The notes under the pieces were generated by a model that saw only the letters and a list, made by a program, of their open reading frames with translations, had not been told where the DNA came from and did no database searches. This document shows, piece by piece, positions 8,819 to 15,793 of a DNA stretch of 16,668 bases (within the stretch, counting starts at the first letter, position 1; each line of letters opens with the position of its first letter). The position numbers and the translations under genes are program-made. This DNA is from Ignavibacteriales bacterium (GTDB lineage: Bacteria; Bacteroidota; Ignavibacteria; Ignavibacteriales; Ignavibacteriaceae). The DNA is taken from the NCBI GenBank assembly GCA_003142915.1, contig PLNZ01000310.1, forward strand, positions 1 through 16,668, written 5' to 3'.

Positions 8819-9699
8819 TGAAAATAAAGCAGGCGGCAGATGAATTCCTGGAAGAGATTAAAAGTGTAAAACGGTATTCACCGAACACAATAAAATCTTA
8901 TTCGGAAGACATTTGTGATTTTCTGAAATATTGTGAAGTATATTCTAAGCTCTTAGTACAGGATGTATCGGAAAGATTCCTGAAATCTTTTTTTATGGAA
9001 CTGAATGAAAAAAAATTAGAGAAGAGATCAATCTCAAGAAAGCTTTCAACTTTAAGGGGGATGTTTAAGTTTTGCTATCAAAGGAATTATATCAGGTCTA
9101 ATCCATCGGCATCGATATCCAACCCAAAATCAAACCGAAAGCTTCCTGAAGTTATATCAACAGAATCAATTTTAGATATATATAACCTTGCCGATAATGA
9201 TGATAAAGACCCGGAATTATTAAAAGTAGTTTTTGAACTGTTATATGGTTGTGCACTGCGTGTTTCCGAACTATGCAATCTCAACCGCAGTGATTTAGAT
9301 ATTAATGAGAAGATTTTGAAAGTTCTGGGCAAAGGGAGCAAAATGAGAATTGTTCCGGTTGGAGGGAAATCTATTCCTGTTATAAATGATTATTTAAAAG
9401 TTAAAGGTAATATTCTATTTAATTCACCACTGTTAACCGATAAAAACGGTAACAGGATTTACCCGCGCTTGGTTCACAGAATGGTATCTAAATATTTATC
9501 AAAAGTTTCCGATATAAATAAGAAAAGTCCGCATATATTAAGACACAGCGCCGCTACCCATATGCTTGACAGAGGCGCAGATCTTAGAGCGGTGAAAGAA
9601 ATTTTGGGACACGAAAATCTTTCAACTACACAAATTTATACTCATGTAAGTATTGAAAGATTAAAGTCAACATATAAAAAGGCACATCCTAAATCTTAA
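8815..9699 (+). CDS. xerC: Tyrosine recombinase, XerC/XerD type
   Basis: A 294-residue site-specific recombinase, the normal length for XerC/XerD, which resolve chromosome dimers at dif with FtsK. It has an N-terminal SAM-like core-binding domain (about 1-90; RYSPNTIKSY) and a C-terminal catalytic domain. All catalytic residues are visible: Arg149 (CALRVSEL), Lys173 (GKGSKMRIVPV), His240 and Arg243 (HILRHSAATHML), His266 (LGHENLSTTQ) and nucleophile Tyr275 (IYTHV). It starts inside the topA stop, so it is translationally coupled to topA; the second ATG at 8818 is an equally good start. There are no integrase-like additions or att-like repeats nearby, so a housekeeping Xer role is more likely than a mobile one. 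Whether it is XerC or XerD cannot be decided here. Confidence 0.9.
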   Translation: MMKIKQAADEFLEEIKSVKRYSPNTIKSYSEDICDFLKYCEVYSKLLVQDVSERFLKSFFMELNEKKLEKRSISRKLSTLRGMFKFCYQRNYIRSNPSASISNPKSNRKLPEVISTESILDIYNLADNDDKDPELLKVVFELLYGCALRVSELCNLNRSDLDINEKILKVLGKGSKMRIVPVGGKSIPVINDYLKVKGNILFNSPLLTDKNGNRIYPRLVHRMVSKYLSKVSDINKKSPHILRHSAATHMLDRGADLRAVKEILGHENLSTTQIYTHVSIERLKSTYKKAHPKS

Positions 9700-9713
9700 C
9701 AAAAATAATTAAT

Positions 9714-9719
9714 GGAAGG
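9714..9719 (+). promoter_or_regulatory. Strong Shine-Dalgarno site of hpf
   Basis: GGAAGG lies 5 bases before ATG 9725. It is one of the few strong Shine-Dalgarno sequences in the window, in keeping with an abundant ribosome-bound product. Confidence 0.6.
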
Positions 9720-9724
9720 TATTT

Positions 9725-10030
9725 ATGAATGTTTCAATAACAGCAAGAAAGTTTAAAGCGCACAGCACATTAAAAGACTTTATTAATGCCGAAGTAGAAT
9801 CGCTAACGAAATTTAACGATAGTATTCTGGATATTGATGTAATTTTGAGTTTTCAAAATACGAGCAACAGTGTAAAAACCGCTGAAATAATTGTTAAGGT
9901 ACCGGGACAAACTTTAACCGCAACAGAATCTACAGATGATTTTAATAAAGCTATAGTGGCTGCGATTGAAAAGCTTTCAAGGCAGCTTCAAAAATTAAAG
10001 ACAAAAAGAACAACTCGAGTTAAAGAATGA
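9725..10030 (+). CDS. hpf: Ribosome hibernation promoting factor (short HPF/YfiA type)
   Basis: A 101-residue protein of the HPF/RaiA family with the beta-alpha-beta-beta-beta-alpha layout. Strand 1 is MNVSITARKF, helix 1 is HSTLKDFINAEVESLTKF, the strands include IDVILSFQNT and KTAEIIVKVPGQTLTATES, and the last helix is DDFNKAIVAAIEKLSRQLQKLKTK with a basic end. The family binds the 30S decoding region and parks ribosomes in stationary phase. The length shows the short form without the dimerising C-terminal domain of long HPF. The stop overlaps the hprK start (ATGA), pairing the two genes. Confidence 0.9.
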   Translation: MNVSITARKFKAHSTLKDFINAEVESLTKFNDSILDIDVILSFQNTSNSVKTAEIIVKVPGQTLTATESTDDFNKAIVAAIEKLSRQLQKLKTKRTTRVKE

Positions 10031-11037
10031 AGATTGATCAAAAATCGATTTCACGGAAAGAATATATTAATGTGGAATACTTGTATTCCTATATTAAAGA
10101 TAAGTTTAAGATAAAACTTTATTCGGATAAATCGGGTTTTGATAAAAAAATCTACGACCAAAATTTGTACAGACCCGGGCTAGCCCTAGCGGGTTTTGTC
10201 GATTTGTTTACTTATTCCAGAGTGCAGGTATTTGGCAATACAGAGATGAGGTATCTGGATCATCTTTCAGAAAATGAAAAGCGCATTTCCCTTGAGCGTA
10301 TTTTCAGCTTCAATATTCCATGTATTATTATTACCGATAAAAATCAGCCTTTCCCATTACTTCTTGAATTGGCTGATAAACATAAAATACCGCTTTTGGG
10401 GTCTGAGTTTAATACTACAAAATTAATTTACCTTGTCGGGGATTTCTTAGACGACCAGTTTGCCCCACGCATTTCAATTCATGGCTCATTTGTTGATGTA
10501 TATGGTGTTGGTATGCTTTTTATTGGTAAATCCGGAATAGGGAAGAGCGAAGTAGCCCTAGACTTAATCGAACGCGGACATAGGCTTGTTGCCGATGATA
10601 TAATTATTCTGACAAAAAAGGGGGAAGGTATACTTATCGGTTCCGGTACAAATTTGGTTAAGCATATAATGGAAATAAGAGGATTGGGACTTATTGATGT
10701 TGAACGGATGTTCGGGATTAGAGCTATAAGATACCAAAAACGGCTTGAAGTAATAGTGGAACTTGAAGTCTGGAGCGATAAAGAAGAATATACCCGAACC
10801 GGATTGGACGGTAATTTTGTATCAATTTCGGATGTAGAAATTCCTTATGTAAAATTACCGATTCTTCCCGGTAAAAATATAACAGTAATTTCTGAAGTAA
10901 TCAGTCTTAATTACCTGCTTAAGCATTTTGGCTACGACGCAGCTGCACATTTCCAAAACCGGTTAAATAAGAGATTGAATGGTGAAGATATAAACAAAAT
11001 TAGGGGTATTGAATATTTTGAGCATGATTTTGAATAA
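10027..11037 (+). CDS. hprK: HPr(Ser) kinase/phosphorylase
   Basis: A 336-residue bifunctional kinase/phosphorylase family member, which in characterised cases phosphorylates and dephosphorylates a Ser of the PTS protein HPr. An N-terminal domain (about 1-145) precedes the catalytic domain. The latter has His152 (SIHGSFVDVYG), the Walker A loop G167-KSGIGK-S174, acidic residues Asp190/Asp191 in RLVADD, and the HprK signature EIRGLGLIDVERMFG from Glu216. Length and motif order are normal (family about 310-330). It is translationally coupled to hpf. No HPr, enzyme I or EIIA gene lies in the window, so the partner here is not shown; in proteobacteria hprK also occurs beside hpf in a regulatory PTS cluster. 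Confidence 0.95.
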   Translation: MKIDQKSISRKEYINVEYLYSYIKDKFKIKLYSDKSGFDKKIYDQNLYRPGLALAGFVDLFTYSRVQVFGNTEMRYLDHLSENEKRISLERIFSFNIPCIIITDKNQPFPLLLELADKHKIPLLGSEFNTTKLIYLVGDFLDDQFAPRISIHGSFVDVYGVGMLFIGKSGIGKSEVALDLIERGHRLVADDIIILTKKGEGILIGSGTNLVKHIMEIRGLGLIDVERMFGIRAIRYQKRLEVIVELEVWSDKEEYTRTGLDGNFVSISDVEIPYVKLPILPGKNITVISEVISLNYLLKHFGYDAAAHFQNRLNKRLNGEDINKIRGIEYFEHDFE

Positions 11038-11056
11038 AATATAATCTAAAATGCTA

Positions 11057-11085
11057 TTGACAAAGAACTTCTAATTTTTTAGATT
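11057..11085 (+). promoter_or_regulatory. Candidate promoter for the M23 peptidase gene
   Basis: TTGACA (11057-11062) is followed after 17 bases by TAGATT (11080-11085). Read in the Bacteroidota style it is TTG, 20 bases, TAnnTT. It lies in the 60-base gap between hprK and the M23 gene. The expected transcription start near 11092 would leave only a few bases of leader before ATG 11098, which has no clear Shine-Dalgarno site. Judged by eye only. Confidence 0.4.
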
Positions 11086-11097
11086 CCGCTCGCTGTT

Positions 11098-12024
11098 ATG
11101 AAAAAATTATACTACTTTTCTAAATCAAAGCTTCAGTTTATTGAGATAAAAAACTATAAGGCTAAATTAACGCTTTATTTTATTTTATCGGTTATTGTTT
11201 TTAGTTCAATACTTTTAGGTATAACATATTTTGTTGGTTCCATTTCAAATTCATCTAAAAATTTAATCTCTTTGAAAGCGGAAAACCGCAATTTGAAAGA
11301 TAATTTAGATAAGACAATGAAACAGTTTACTACTCTAAATAAAGAACTGGACAATTTGGCTAAAGTTAACAATGAACTGAGAATAGCTGCTAATTTACAA
11401 CCTGTTTCTTCCGAAGAGAATATGGTAGGTATTGGCGGTGGTTCTTTTGATAATAACTTGGACTTTGTCACAAATCCAACAGAAGAAAAGTTAGTAAAAG
11501 TACTTTCATATGTTGATGAAGTCTCTAGAAAAATAAATTTTGAAAAATTACAATATACTGACATTTTCAATAAGCTTAAGGAGAACCAAAAATTATATAA
11601 CGCTATTCCAGCTATAAAACCATGTACAGGGTCAATTAGCGACGGATTTGGCGTACGTATTCATCCCATTTTACATATTAAACAAATGCATGAAGGGATT
11701 GATTTTACTACTGATATAGGAACACCGGTTTATGCAACCGGAGATGGCATTATAGACTTCGTGGGTAATAAAGAAGGTTTTGGACAAATTGTAGAAATTG
11801 ATCATGGTTTTGGTTATGTGACTGTATATGGACACTTATCTCATGCTTTAGTTAGTGAAGGTCAAAAAGTTATTAGAGGAAAGGAGATTGCATTATCGGG
11901 CAATTCGGGTTTATCTACCGGTCCTCATCTGCATTACGAGGTTCATCATGATGGTGTAGCCCTTAATCCGGATGGATTTTTCTTTGGAAACTTAGGATTT
12001 TTGGAGTTGACGAGCAAGAACTAA
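11098..12024 (+). CDS. M23 family metallopeptidase (membrane-anchored, LytM-type)
   Basis: A 308-residue predicted peptidoglycan endopeptidase. A membrane segment (about residues 24-46) anchors it. A coiled-coil stretch (about 50-100; LKAENRNLKDNLDKTMKQF) and a linker lead to a C-terminal LytM/M23 domain (about 180-300). Zinc ligands are visible as His198 and Asp202 in HEGIDF and His279 in HLHYE; His277 of the same motif and the His in VYGHLS complete the active site. Since all catalytic residues are present, it should be active rather than an EnvC-like activator. It would act on the wall from the periplasmic side of the inner membrane. It probably has its own promoter (11057-11085). Confidence 0.92.
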   Translation: MKKLYYFSKSKLQFIEIKNYKAKLTLYFILSVIVFSSILLGITYFVGSISNSSKNLISLKAENRNLKDNLDKTMKQFTTLNKELDNLAKVNNELRIAANLQPVSSEENMVGIGGGSFDNNLDFVTNPTEEKLVKVLSYVDEVSRKINFEKLQYTDIFNKLKENQKLYNAIPAIKPCTGSISDGFGVRIHPILHIKQMHEGIDFTTDIGTPVYATGDGIIDFVGNKEGFGQIVEIDHGFGYVTVYGHLSHALVSEGQKVIRGKEIALSGNSGLSTGPHLHYEVHHDGVALNPDGFFFGNLGFLELTSKN

Positions 12025-12046
12025 TTTTAATTGTGGAGAGAAATAA

Positions 12047-12268
12047 ATGATTTGGACCGTTGAGCTTGCTGCATATTTAGATGATGCGCCGTGGCCTGCT
12101 ACAAAAGAAGAGTTAATTGATTACGCCGAAAGAATAGGTGCTCCTTATGAAGTTGTAGAAAATTTAATTGAACTTGAAGAATCAGATGAACCGTACGAAT
12201 CAATAGAAGATATCTGGCCCGATTACCCCTCTGATGAGGATTTTTTCTATAATGAAGATGATTATTGA
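12047..12268 (+). CDS. DUF2795 domain-containing small acidic protein
   Basis: A 73-residue, very acidic protein. The core APWPATKEELIDYAERIGAP (residues 14-33) followed by VVENLIELEE is the DUF2795 helical motif, and the ending YESIEDIWPDYPSDEDFFYN is what I recall from the highly conserved Bacteroidota/Ignavibacteria version. A good Shine-Dalgarno site (GGAGAG, 12035-12040) sits 6 bases before the ATG. Function is unknown. The gene is followed directly by an intrinsic terminator, so it ends a transcription unit and may be a well-expressed short message. Confidence 0.82.
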   Translation: MIWTVELAAYLDDAPWPATKEELIDYAERIGAPYEVVENLIELEESDEPYESIEDIWPDYPSDEDFFYNEDDY

Positions 12269-12272
12269 AATT

Positions 12273-12293
12273 AGGCGCTCAGAGCGCCTTTTT
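12273..12293 (+). terminator. Intrinsic terminator after the DUF2795 gene
   Basis: AGGCGC, loop TCAGA, GCGCCT, followed by TTTTT: a GC-rich hairpin in otherwise AT-rich DNA with a T-run. It lies between the DUF2795 stop and the holB-like start, whose ATG is only 5 bases after the T-run. Confidence 0.85.
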
Positions 12294-12298
12294 AATTT

Positions 12299-13417
12299 AT
12301 GGATAATTTCTGGAATGGAATATATGGGCAAGAGTCTGTAAAACAGCTTTTGTCCGGATTAATTAACTCATCCAAGATACCTCATGCACTTTTATTTACA
12401 GGTTTGGAAGGAGTTGGTAAAGAATTCTTTGCTTTACGTTTTACTCAAACTTTAAATTCCAAGCTTGAAGATAAAAACAAAGCAGTGTTAATCAATAGTT
12501 ATATTTCAAATTTTTCAGAACCATATATTAAATATATTTTCCCTTTGCCCCGTGGTAAAAACGAAACTGAAGGCAACGAACCTACCGAAAAATTAAGTCA
12601 GGATGAAATCCAGCTAATACGAAATGAACTTAAACAAAAAACAATGAATCCTTATTATAGGATATCTATTCCAAAAGCTACAAATATAAAAGTAAACAGC
12701 ATCCGGGGCATAAAGAAATTTTTGTATTTGGATTATTCCGATATTCTATACCGTACTATATTAATTTCCGATGCACACCTTATGAATGATGAATCTCAAA
12801 ACGCTTTATTAAAAGCTCTTGAGGAACCGCCGGAAGGCGTCATATTTATTTTGACGACTCCTTATCCTTCAATATTAATGGAAACAATACGTTCACGGTG
12901 CTGGAATATAAATTTTAGGCCTTTAAGCTATTCCGATATAAAAAATATTTTAATAAATTATTTTAATATTGAGCAGGAATTAGCACAAAAAATAGCTCCA
13001 TTTGCAGGCGGTTCTATTTCAAACGCATTTCGCTTAATCGAGCATGATTTTGAAATGCTTCTTGAAAAAACAATTTCTATTCTCAGATACTCGTTTGGAA
13101 GTAAGTATAACTCAGCGCTGGATCAATTCAGTGAGTTTATATCCGAAAAAAATTCTGATTCTATAAAGCTTCTTATACAAATGATTATAATATGGCTGAA
13201 TGATTTCCAAAAATTCAGATTGGGCATAAGAGAATTTTATTTTGCAGATCACCTGGAAACTATTGAAAAATTTAATCAGAGATTTCCAAACATTGAACTG
13301 AATGATATTGTCTATAAGCTTGAAAAACTTGCTTCCGTTTTCCAAAATAATGTAAATATTAATTTAGTTGTACTGAACATAATATTTGAATTATCTGCTC
13401 TTGTATCTCCGCTTTAG
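12299..13417 (+). CDS. holB: DNA polymerase III delta-prime subunit (clamp-loader AAA protein)
   Basis: A 372-residue clamp-loader ATPase-like protein. The start WNGIYGQESVKQLL and IPHALLFTGLEGVGKE (Walker A region 35-42) are typical. The Walker B/box VII region LLISDAHLMNDES-type is followed by QNALLKALEEPPEGVIFILTT and the IRSRC motif of clamp-loader subunits. The P-loop ends in Lys41-Glu42 instead of Lys-Ser/Thr, so ATP use is doubtful, as known for delta-prime. The Cys4 zinc module usually found after the P-loop is absent: residues about 50-110 have no Cys and hold a charged insertion. DnaX (tau/gamma) is less likely because it keeps GKT and is longer. The start has no Shine-Dalgarno site and lies just behind a terminator. 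The C-terminal 150 residues are helical and poorly conserved. Confidence 0.82.
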   Translation: MDNFWNGIYGQESVKQLLSGLINSSKIPHALLFTGLEGVGKEFFALRFTQTLNSKLEDKNKAVLINSYISNFSEPYIKYIFPLPRGKNETEGNEPTEKLSQDEIQLIRNELKQKTMNPYYRISIPKATNIKVNSIRGIKKFLYLDYSDILYRTILISDAHLMNDESQNALLKALEEPPEGVIFILTTPYPSILMETIRSRCWNINFRPLSYSDIKNILINYFNIEQELAQKIAPFAGGSISNAFRLIEHDFEMLLEKTISILRYSFGSKYNSALDQFSEFISEKNSDSIKLLIQMIIIWLNDFQKFRLGIREFYFADHLETIEKFNQRFPNIELNDIVYKLEKLASVFQNNVNINLVVLNIIFELSALVSPL

Positions 13418-13566
13418 CTGTTTTATAAAATATCATACACTAAAATTTGATAAAGTTCCTGTTGTTGTTTAGGATTACACTTTCCATTACTGAAGAAAAC
13501 GGTTGGGCAAAAAAGTTTGTAAGAAAAACCGGAAGAGAAGGATTTCAAAATTATTTATAATGTATA

Positions 13567-13582
13567 TAGTTTACATAATATA
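13567..13582 (+). repeat. Left copy of a 16-bp inverted repeat
   Basis: TAGTTTACATAATATA, whose exact reverse complement lies at 14204-14219. The pair brackets the orphan secreted-protein gene. No target-site duplication was seen outside the two copies. AT-rich, so chance or a shared regulatory site remains possible. Confidence 0.5.
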
Positions 13583-13598
13583 TTAACAATTTTTCACT

Positions 13599-14171
13599 TT
13601 AATGAAGAAGCATTATTTCCTTTAATTTCTTTGAATTATACCAATCATCTCCATTATTTGTTATCTCATATTTAAATGCCTGATCTAAACTAGCCATTTG
13701 GTATAATTTGGCATTAAACTGAAATGGACTACTTCTTATAATAATGTAACTTAAGGCAATACTTGTTACGCTATCCGGACTCAGGTAAATGCCGCAAGCG
13801 TTAACAATATTTTGCTGCTTATCTTCCTTAAATATCCTTGAAAGATCAATGAGTAAAGCTTTTTCATCGTAAATAGTTTTTATATATGTTTTTCGAAAGT
13901 TTTCAATAGTCTTCCTGATAGATTCATAAGAATTAAGATAATTTTTAACCGGAACACATTTTTGGAATCCATAAAGACGTTTAATCAAATTACTATTTAC
14001 ACCGATAAAACAAGTATCGCCGTAAAATGTTTTTACCGAATCAAGTAAAGCTAAATATTCCTGTTTAGAATTAGTCTGAGAATAACTTTTAATACTGAAA
14101 AAAAAGAATTGAAACAGTAAACAAAGCAGAAAAACAATTAATTTACAAAAGTGAAAATTTGATTTAGCCAT
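13599..14171 (-). CDS. Hypothetical secreted protein
   Basis: A 190-residue protein I do not recognise. Residues 1-32 form a signal peptide: a short basic start, a long Leu/Phe core (LIVFLLCLLFQFFFF) and a likely cut in the SYSQ region near residue 31. The mature part is mixed helical, rich in Lys, Tyr and Ile, with three Cys (DTCFIG, FQKCVPV, NACGIYL). The stretch SIRKTIENFRKTY.KTIYDEKALLIDLSRIF looks like two helices. No lipobox is evident. It stands alone between the convergent holB-like gene and the DUF2442 gene, between two 16-bp inverted repeats, with no clear Shine-Dalgarno site. It could be strain-specific cargo or a lineage-specific envelope protein. Confidence 0.6.
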   Translation of the reverse strand: MAKSNFHFCKLIVFLLCLLFQFFFFSIKSYSQTNSKQEYLALLDSVKTFYGDTCFIGVNSNLIKRLYGFQKCVPVKNYLNSYESIRKTIENFRKTYIKTIYDEKALLIDLSRIFKEDKQQNIVNACGIYLSPDSVTSIALSYIIIRSSPFQFNAKLYQMASLDQAFKYEITNNGDDWYNSKKLKEIMLLH

Positions 14172-14203
14172 TTAATTTTAGCTCATATATTTGTCCGATA
14201 ATG

Positions 14204-14219
14204 TATATTATGTAAACTA
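14204..14219 (-). repeat. Right copy of a 16-bp inverted repeat
   Basis: TATATTATGTAAACTA on the plus strand, the exact reverse complement of 13567-13582. This copy continues leftward into a small palindrome (ATAAT-GTAT-ATTAT, starting near 14198) about 30-50 bases upstream of the orphan gene's start, so it may also act as its promoter or operator. Confidence 0.5.
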
Positions 14220-14254
14220 ATATTTATCCTTAAATTAACATCAAATCATTTAAT

Positions 14255-14491
14255 TCACAAGAAATATAAACTGTCCGCTGCAATGTCCACCCCATTTGGC
14301 CACACAATAGTCCCGAGTTCGGAACTAACACTAAAATTTTTGAAATAATTTTTATCTTTAAGTTTTTCAAAAACAGGATCATTTAATTTGCCATCGAGGT
14401 TTGGGATTTTTTCTAAACCATCAGAGAATGATAATTTAATTTTAAATTCATCTACATATTTGGCATCGATTATTTTTGATAAATAGCTCAT
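14255..14491 (-). CDS. DUF2442 domain-containing protein
   Basis: A 78-residue protein from ATG 14491, chosen because AGGAG lies 5 bases upstream; a GTG at 14497 would add two residues but has no site. The pattern KLSFSDGLEKIPNLDGKL, FEKLKDKNYFKNFSV and GTIVWPNGVDIAADSLYF is the DUF2442 family signature. DUF2442 genes commonly sit next to DUF4160 genes, and the pair is often suspected to form a toxin-antitoxin-like module, which is unproven. Here the DUF4160 gene directly upstream is broken (14500-14759), leaving this gene as an intact partner without its mate. Its Shine-Dalgarno site overlaps the old stop codon of that gene, the trace of an operon. Confidence 0.82.
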   Translation of the reverse strand: MSYLSKIIDAKYVDEFKIKLSFSDGLEKIPNLDGKLNDPVFEKLKDKNYFKNFSVSSELGTIVWPNGVDIAADSLYFL

Positions 14492-14496
14492 AAACA

Positions 14497-14501
14497 CTCC
14501 T
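14497..14501 (-). promoter_or_regulatory. Shine-Dalgarno site of the DUF2442 gene
   Basis: AGGAG on the minus strand, 5 bases before ATG 14491. It decides the start and overlaps the original stop codon (14500-14502) of the DUF4160 pseudogene. Confidence 0.6.
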
Positions 14502-14759
14502 ATTCTAAGGGTTTTATTTTATTTATGGATTTGCCATAAATACTATTTTCCCATTCATTAGCTCAAGTCTATTAATTTTAGCCCATTCAATAACCAAAGC
14601 TTCAGCTCTTTTAGGCAAATTTCCTTCAAGAAGCTGTAATTCAGGTAATGAATAGACACATTCATATTATCGGGCACGGAAATGAGGGAAATTATGCTGA
14701 ACATTTAATTCCCAGTACATATTTATGATAATACCAAAGAATCTACTAATTTCAGGCAT
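14500..14759 (-). pseudogene. DUF4160 domain protein, broken by a nonsense codon and a frameshift
   Basis: From ATG 14759 the minus strand reads MPEISRFFGIIINMYW, the classic DUF4160 start, then HNFPHFRAR and TAA at codon 31 (14669-14667). The same frame continues as YECVYSLPELQLLEGNLPKR and AEALVIEWAKINRLELM, again typical of DUF4160 (LEGKLPKRALALVLEWA). Near 14550-14556 one base seems lost: shifting frame gives WENSIYGKSINKIKPLE and a stop at 14502-14500, which matches the usual DUF4160 end (ENWE...GK...KIKPL). The second His of the PHFH motif is Arg. With the two lesions repaired the length is about 86 residues, normal for the family. It has an AAGGA site (14774-14770) and preceded DUF2442 in an operon. 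Confidence 0.82.
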
Positions 14760-14851
14760 TTTACTTAATTCCTTTTACTAAATATAAGCAAATTCATTAA
14801 AAACCAATAATTAAGCCGCCATATTCACAAAGCAGGTTTTAACAGAATATT

Positions 14852-15793
14852 TTAATTATCAAAAATAGCATTTACAAATTGTTTAGCATCAAATTCCTGC
14901 AAGTCGTCTATTTTTTCACCGACTCCGATATATTTTACAGGTATTTTTTGCTTATGGCATATCTGAAAAATAACACCACCTTTAGCAGTGCCGTCTAATT
15001 TTGTTATAACCAAGCCAGTTAAATCAGTTACTTTTGAGAATTCATCAACCTGAACTAAAGCATTTTGACCTGTATTCCCATCTATAACCAATAAAGTTTC
15101 ATTAGGAGCATGAGGAAGAAGTTTTTGAATAACCCGTTTTATCTTGTTTAGTTCAGCCATTAAATAGACTTTGTTATGAAGACGTCCGGCTGTATCTATA
15201 AGTACTACATCAACATTGTTTTTAATGGCAGTATCAATAACGTCATAAGCAACGGATGATGGATCGGAACCACGGCCTTTCTGGACGATTTCAACTTCGG
15301 CTCTTTTTGCCCATATTTCAAGCTGTTCATTAGCTGCAGCTCTGAAGGTATCTGCTGCACCCACAATAACCTTTAGACCGGCATTTTTGAAATTATATGC
15401 AAGTTTGCCTATTGTAGTCGTCTTCCCTGCTCCATTGATACCAACAATTAAGATTACATAAGGTTTAAATTTATCGATACAATCAAGTTTAATCTTTTGA
15501 GAATTTCCGAAATCTAAAACCGAGTTTAACTCATTTTTTAAAGCCTGAATTATATTCAAGTCTGAACGATCTTTATTACTTTTAAGTTTAATGCGTGAAT
15601 CTTCAATTATTTTTTCCACAGTGTCGAAACCTATATCTGACGAAATTAAAATTTCTTCAATCTCATCAAGTGTCTTTTCATCAATGGAAGCTTTCCCGCT
15701 GATTGTCTCCGTTATTGAATTTATTATTTTATCTCTAGTTTTTGTTAAACCTGATTTTAATCTCTCAAAGTCAAAATTTTTAAAGAGTCCCAT
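14852..15793 (-). CDS. ftsY: Signal recognition particle receptor FtsY
   Basis: A 313-residue SRP-family GTPase that docks ribosome-SRP complexes at the inner membrane. An N-terminal helical domain (about 1-95) precedes the NG GTPase domain. The P-loop is GINGAGKT (118-125), then DTFRAAANEQLEIWA (148-162), RGSDPSSVAYD, DTAGR (200-204), TKLDGTAKGG (264-273) and the closing GVGEKIDDLQEFDAKQFV typical of FtsY. The acidic A domain of E. coli FtsY is absent, as in many bacteria. The start overlaps the end of pgsA by 14 bases, so the two membrane-biogenesis genes are co-transcribed. FtsY rather than Ffh: no M domain and FtsY-type ending. Confidence 0.97.
   Translation of the reverse strand: MGLFKNFDFERLKSGLTKTRDKIINSITETISGKASIDEKTLDEIEEILISSDIGFDTVEKIIEDSRIKLKSNKDRSDLNIIQALKNELNSVLDFGNSQKIKLDCIDKFKPYVILIVGINGAGKTTTIGKLAYNFKNAGLKVIVGAADTFRAAANEQLEIWAKRAEVEIVQKGRGSDPSSVAYDVIDTAIKNNVDVVLIDTAGRLHNKVYLMAELNKIKRVIQKLLPHAPNETLLVIDGNTGQNALVQVDEFSKVTDLTGLVITKLDGTAKGGVIFQICHKQKIPVKYIGVGEKIDDLQEFDAKQFVNAIFDN

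Noticed and set aside
8815..9699. Phage or element integrase reading of the Xer gene
   Set aside because: Normal XerC/D length, translational coupling to topA, and no att-like repeats or element genes beside it.
12299..13417. DnaX (tau/gamma) reading of the clamp-loader gene
   Set aside because: DnaX keeps a GKT/S P-loop and a zinc module and is usually longer; this protein has GKE, no Cys cluster and a delta-prime-like ending.
13447..13560. Short open frame in the holB-orphan gap ending ...KKFVRKTGREGFQNYL
   Set aside because: Only 37 sense codons, TTG start with no Shine-Dalgarno site and no family I recognise. The 181-base gap holds nothing else I can support apart from the left inverted repeat.
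13555..13590. AT-rich hairpin between the convergent genes as a bidirectional terminator
   Set aside because: The stem is short (ATGTA/TACAT), has no GC clamp and no clean T-run on either strand; described as a repeat instead.
14780..14807. Promoter-like TTG, 18 bases, TATATTT upstream of the DUF4160 pseudogene (minus strand)
   Set aside because: The implied transcription start would fall on the gene's own Shine-Dalgarno site, and such AT-rich matches are easy to find by chance here.
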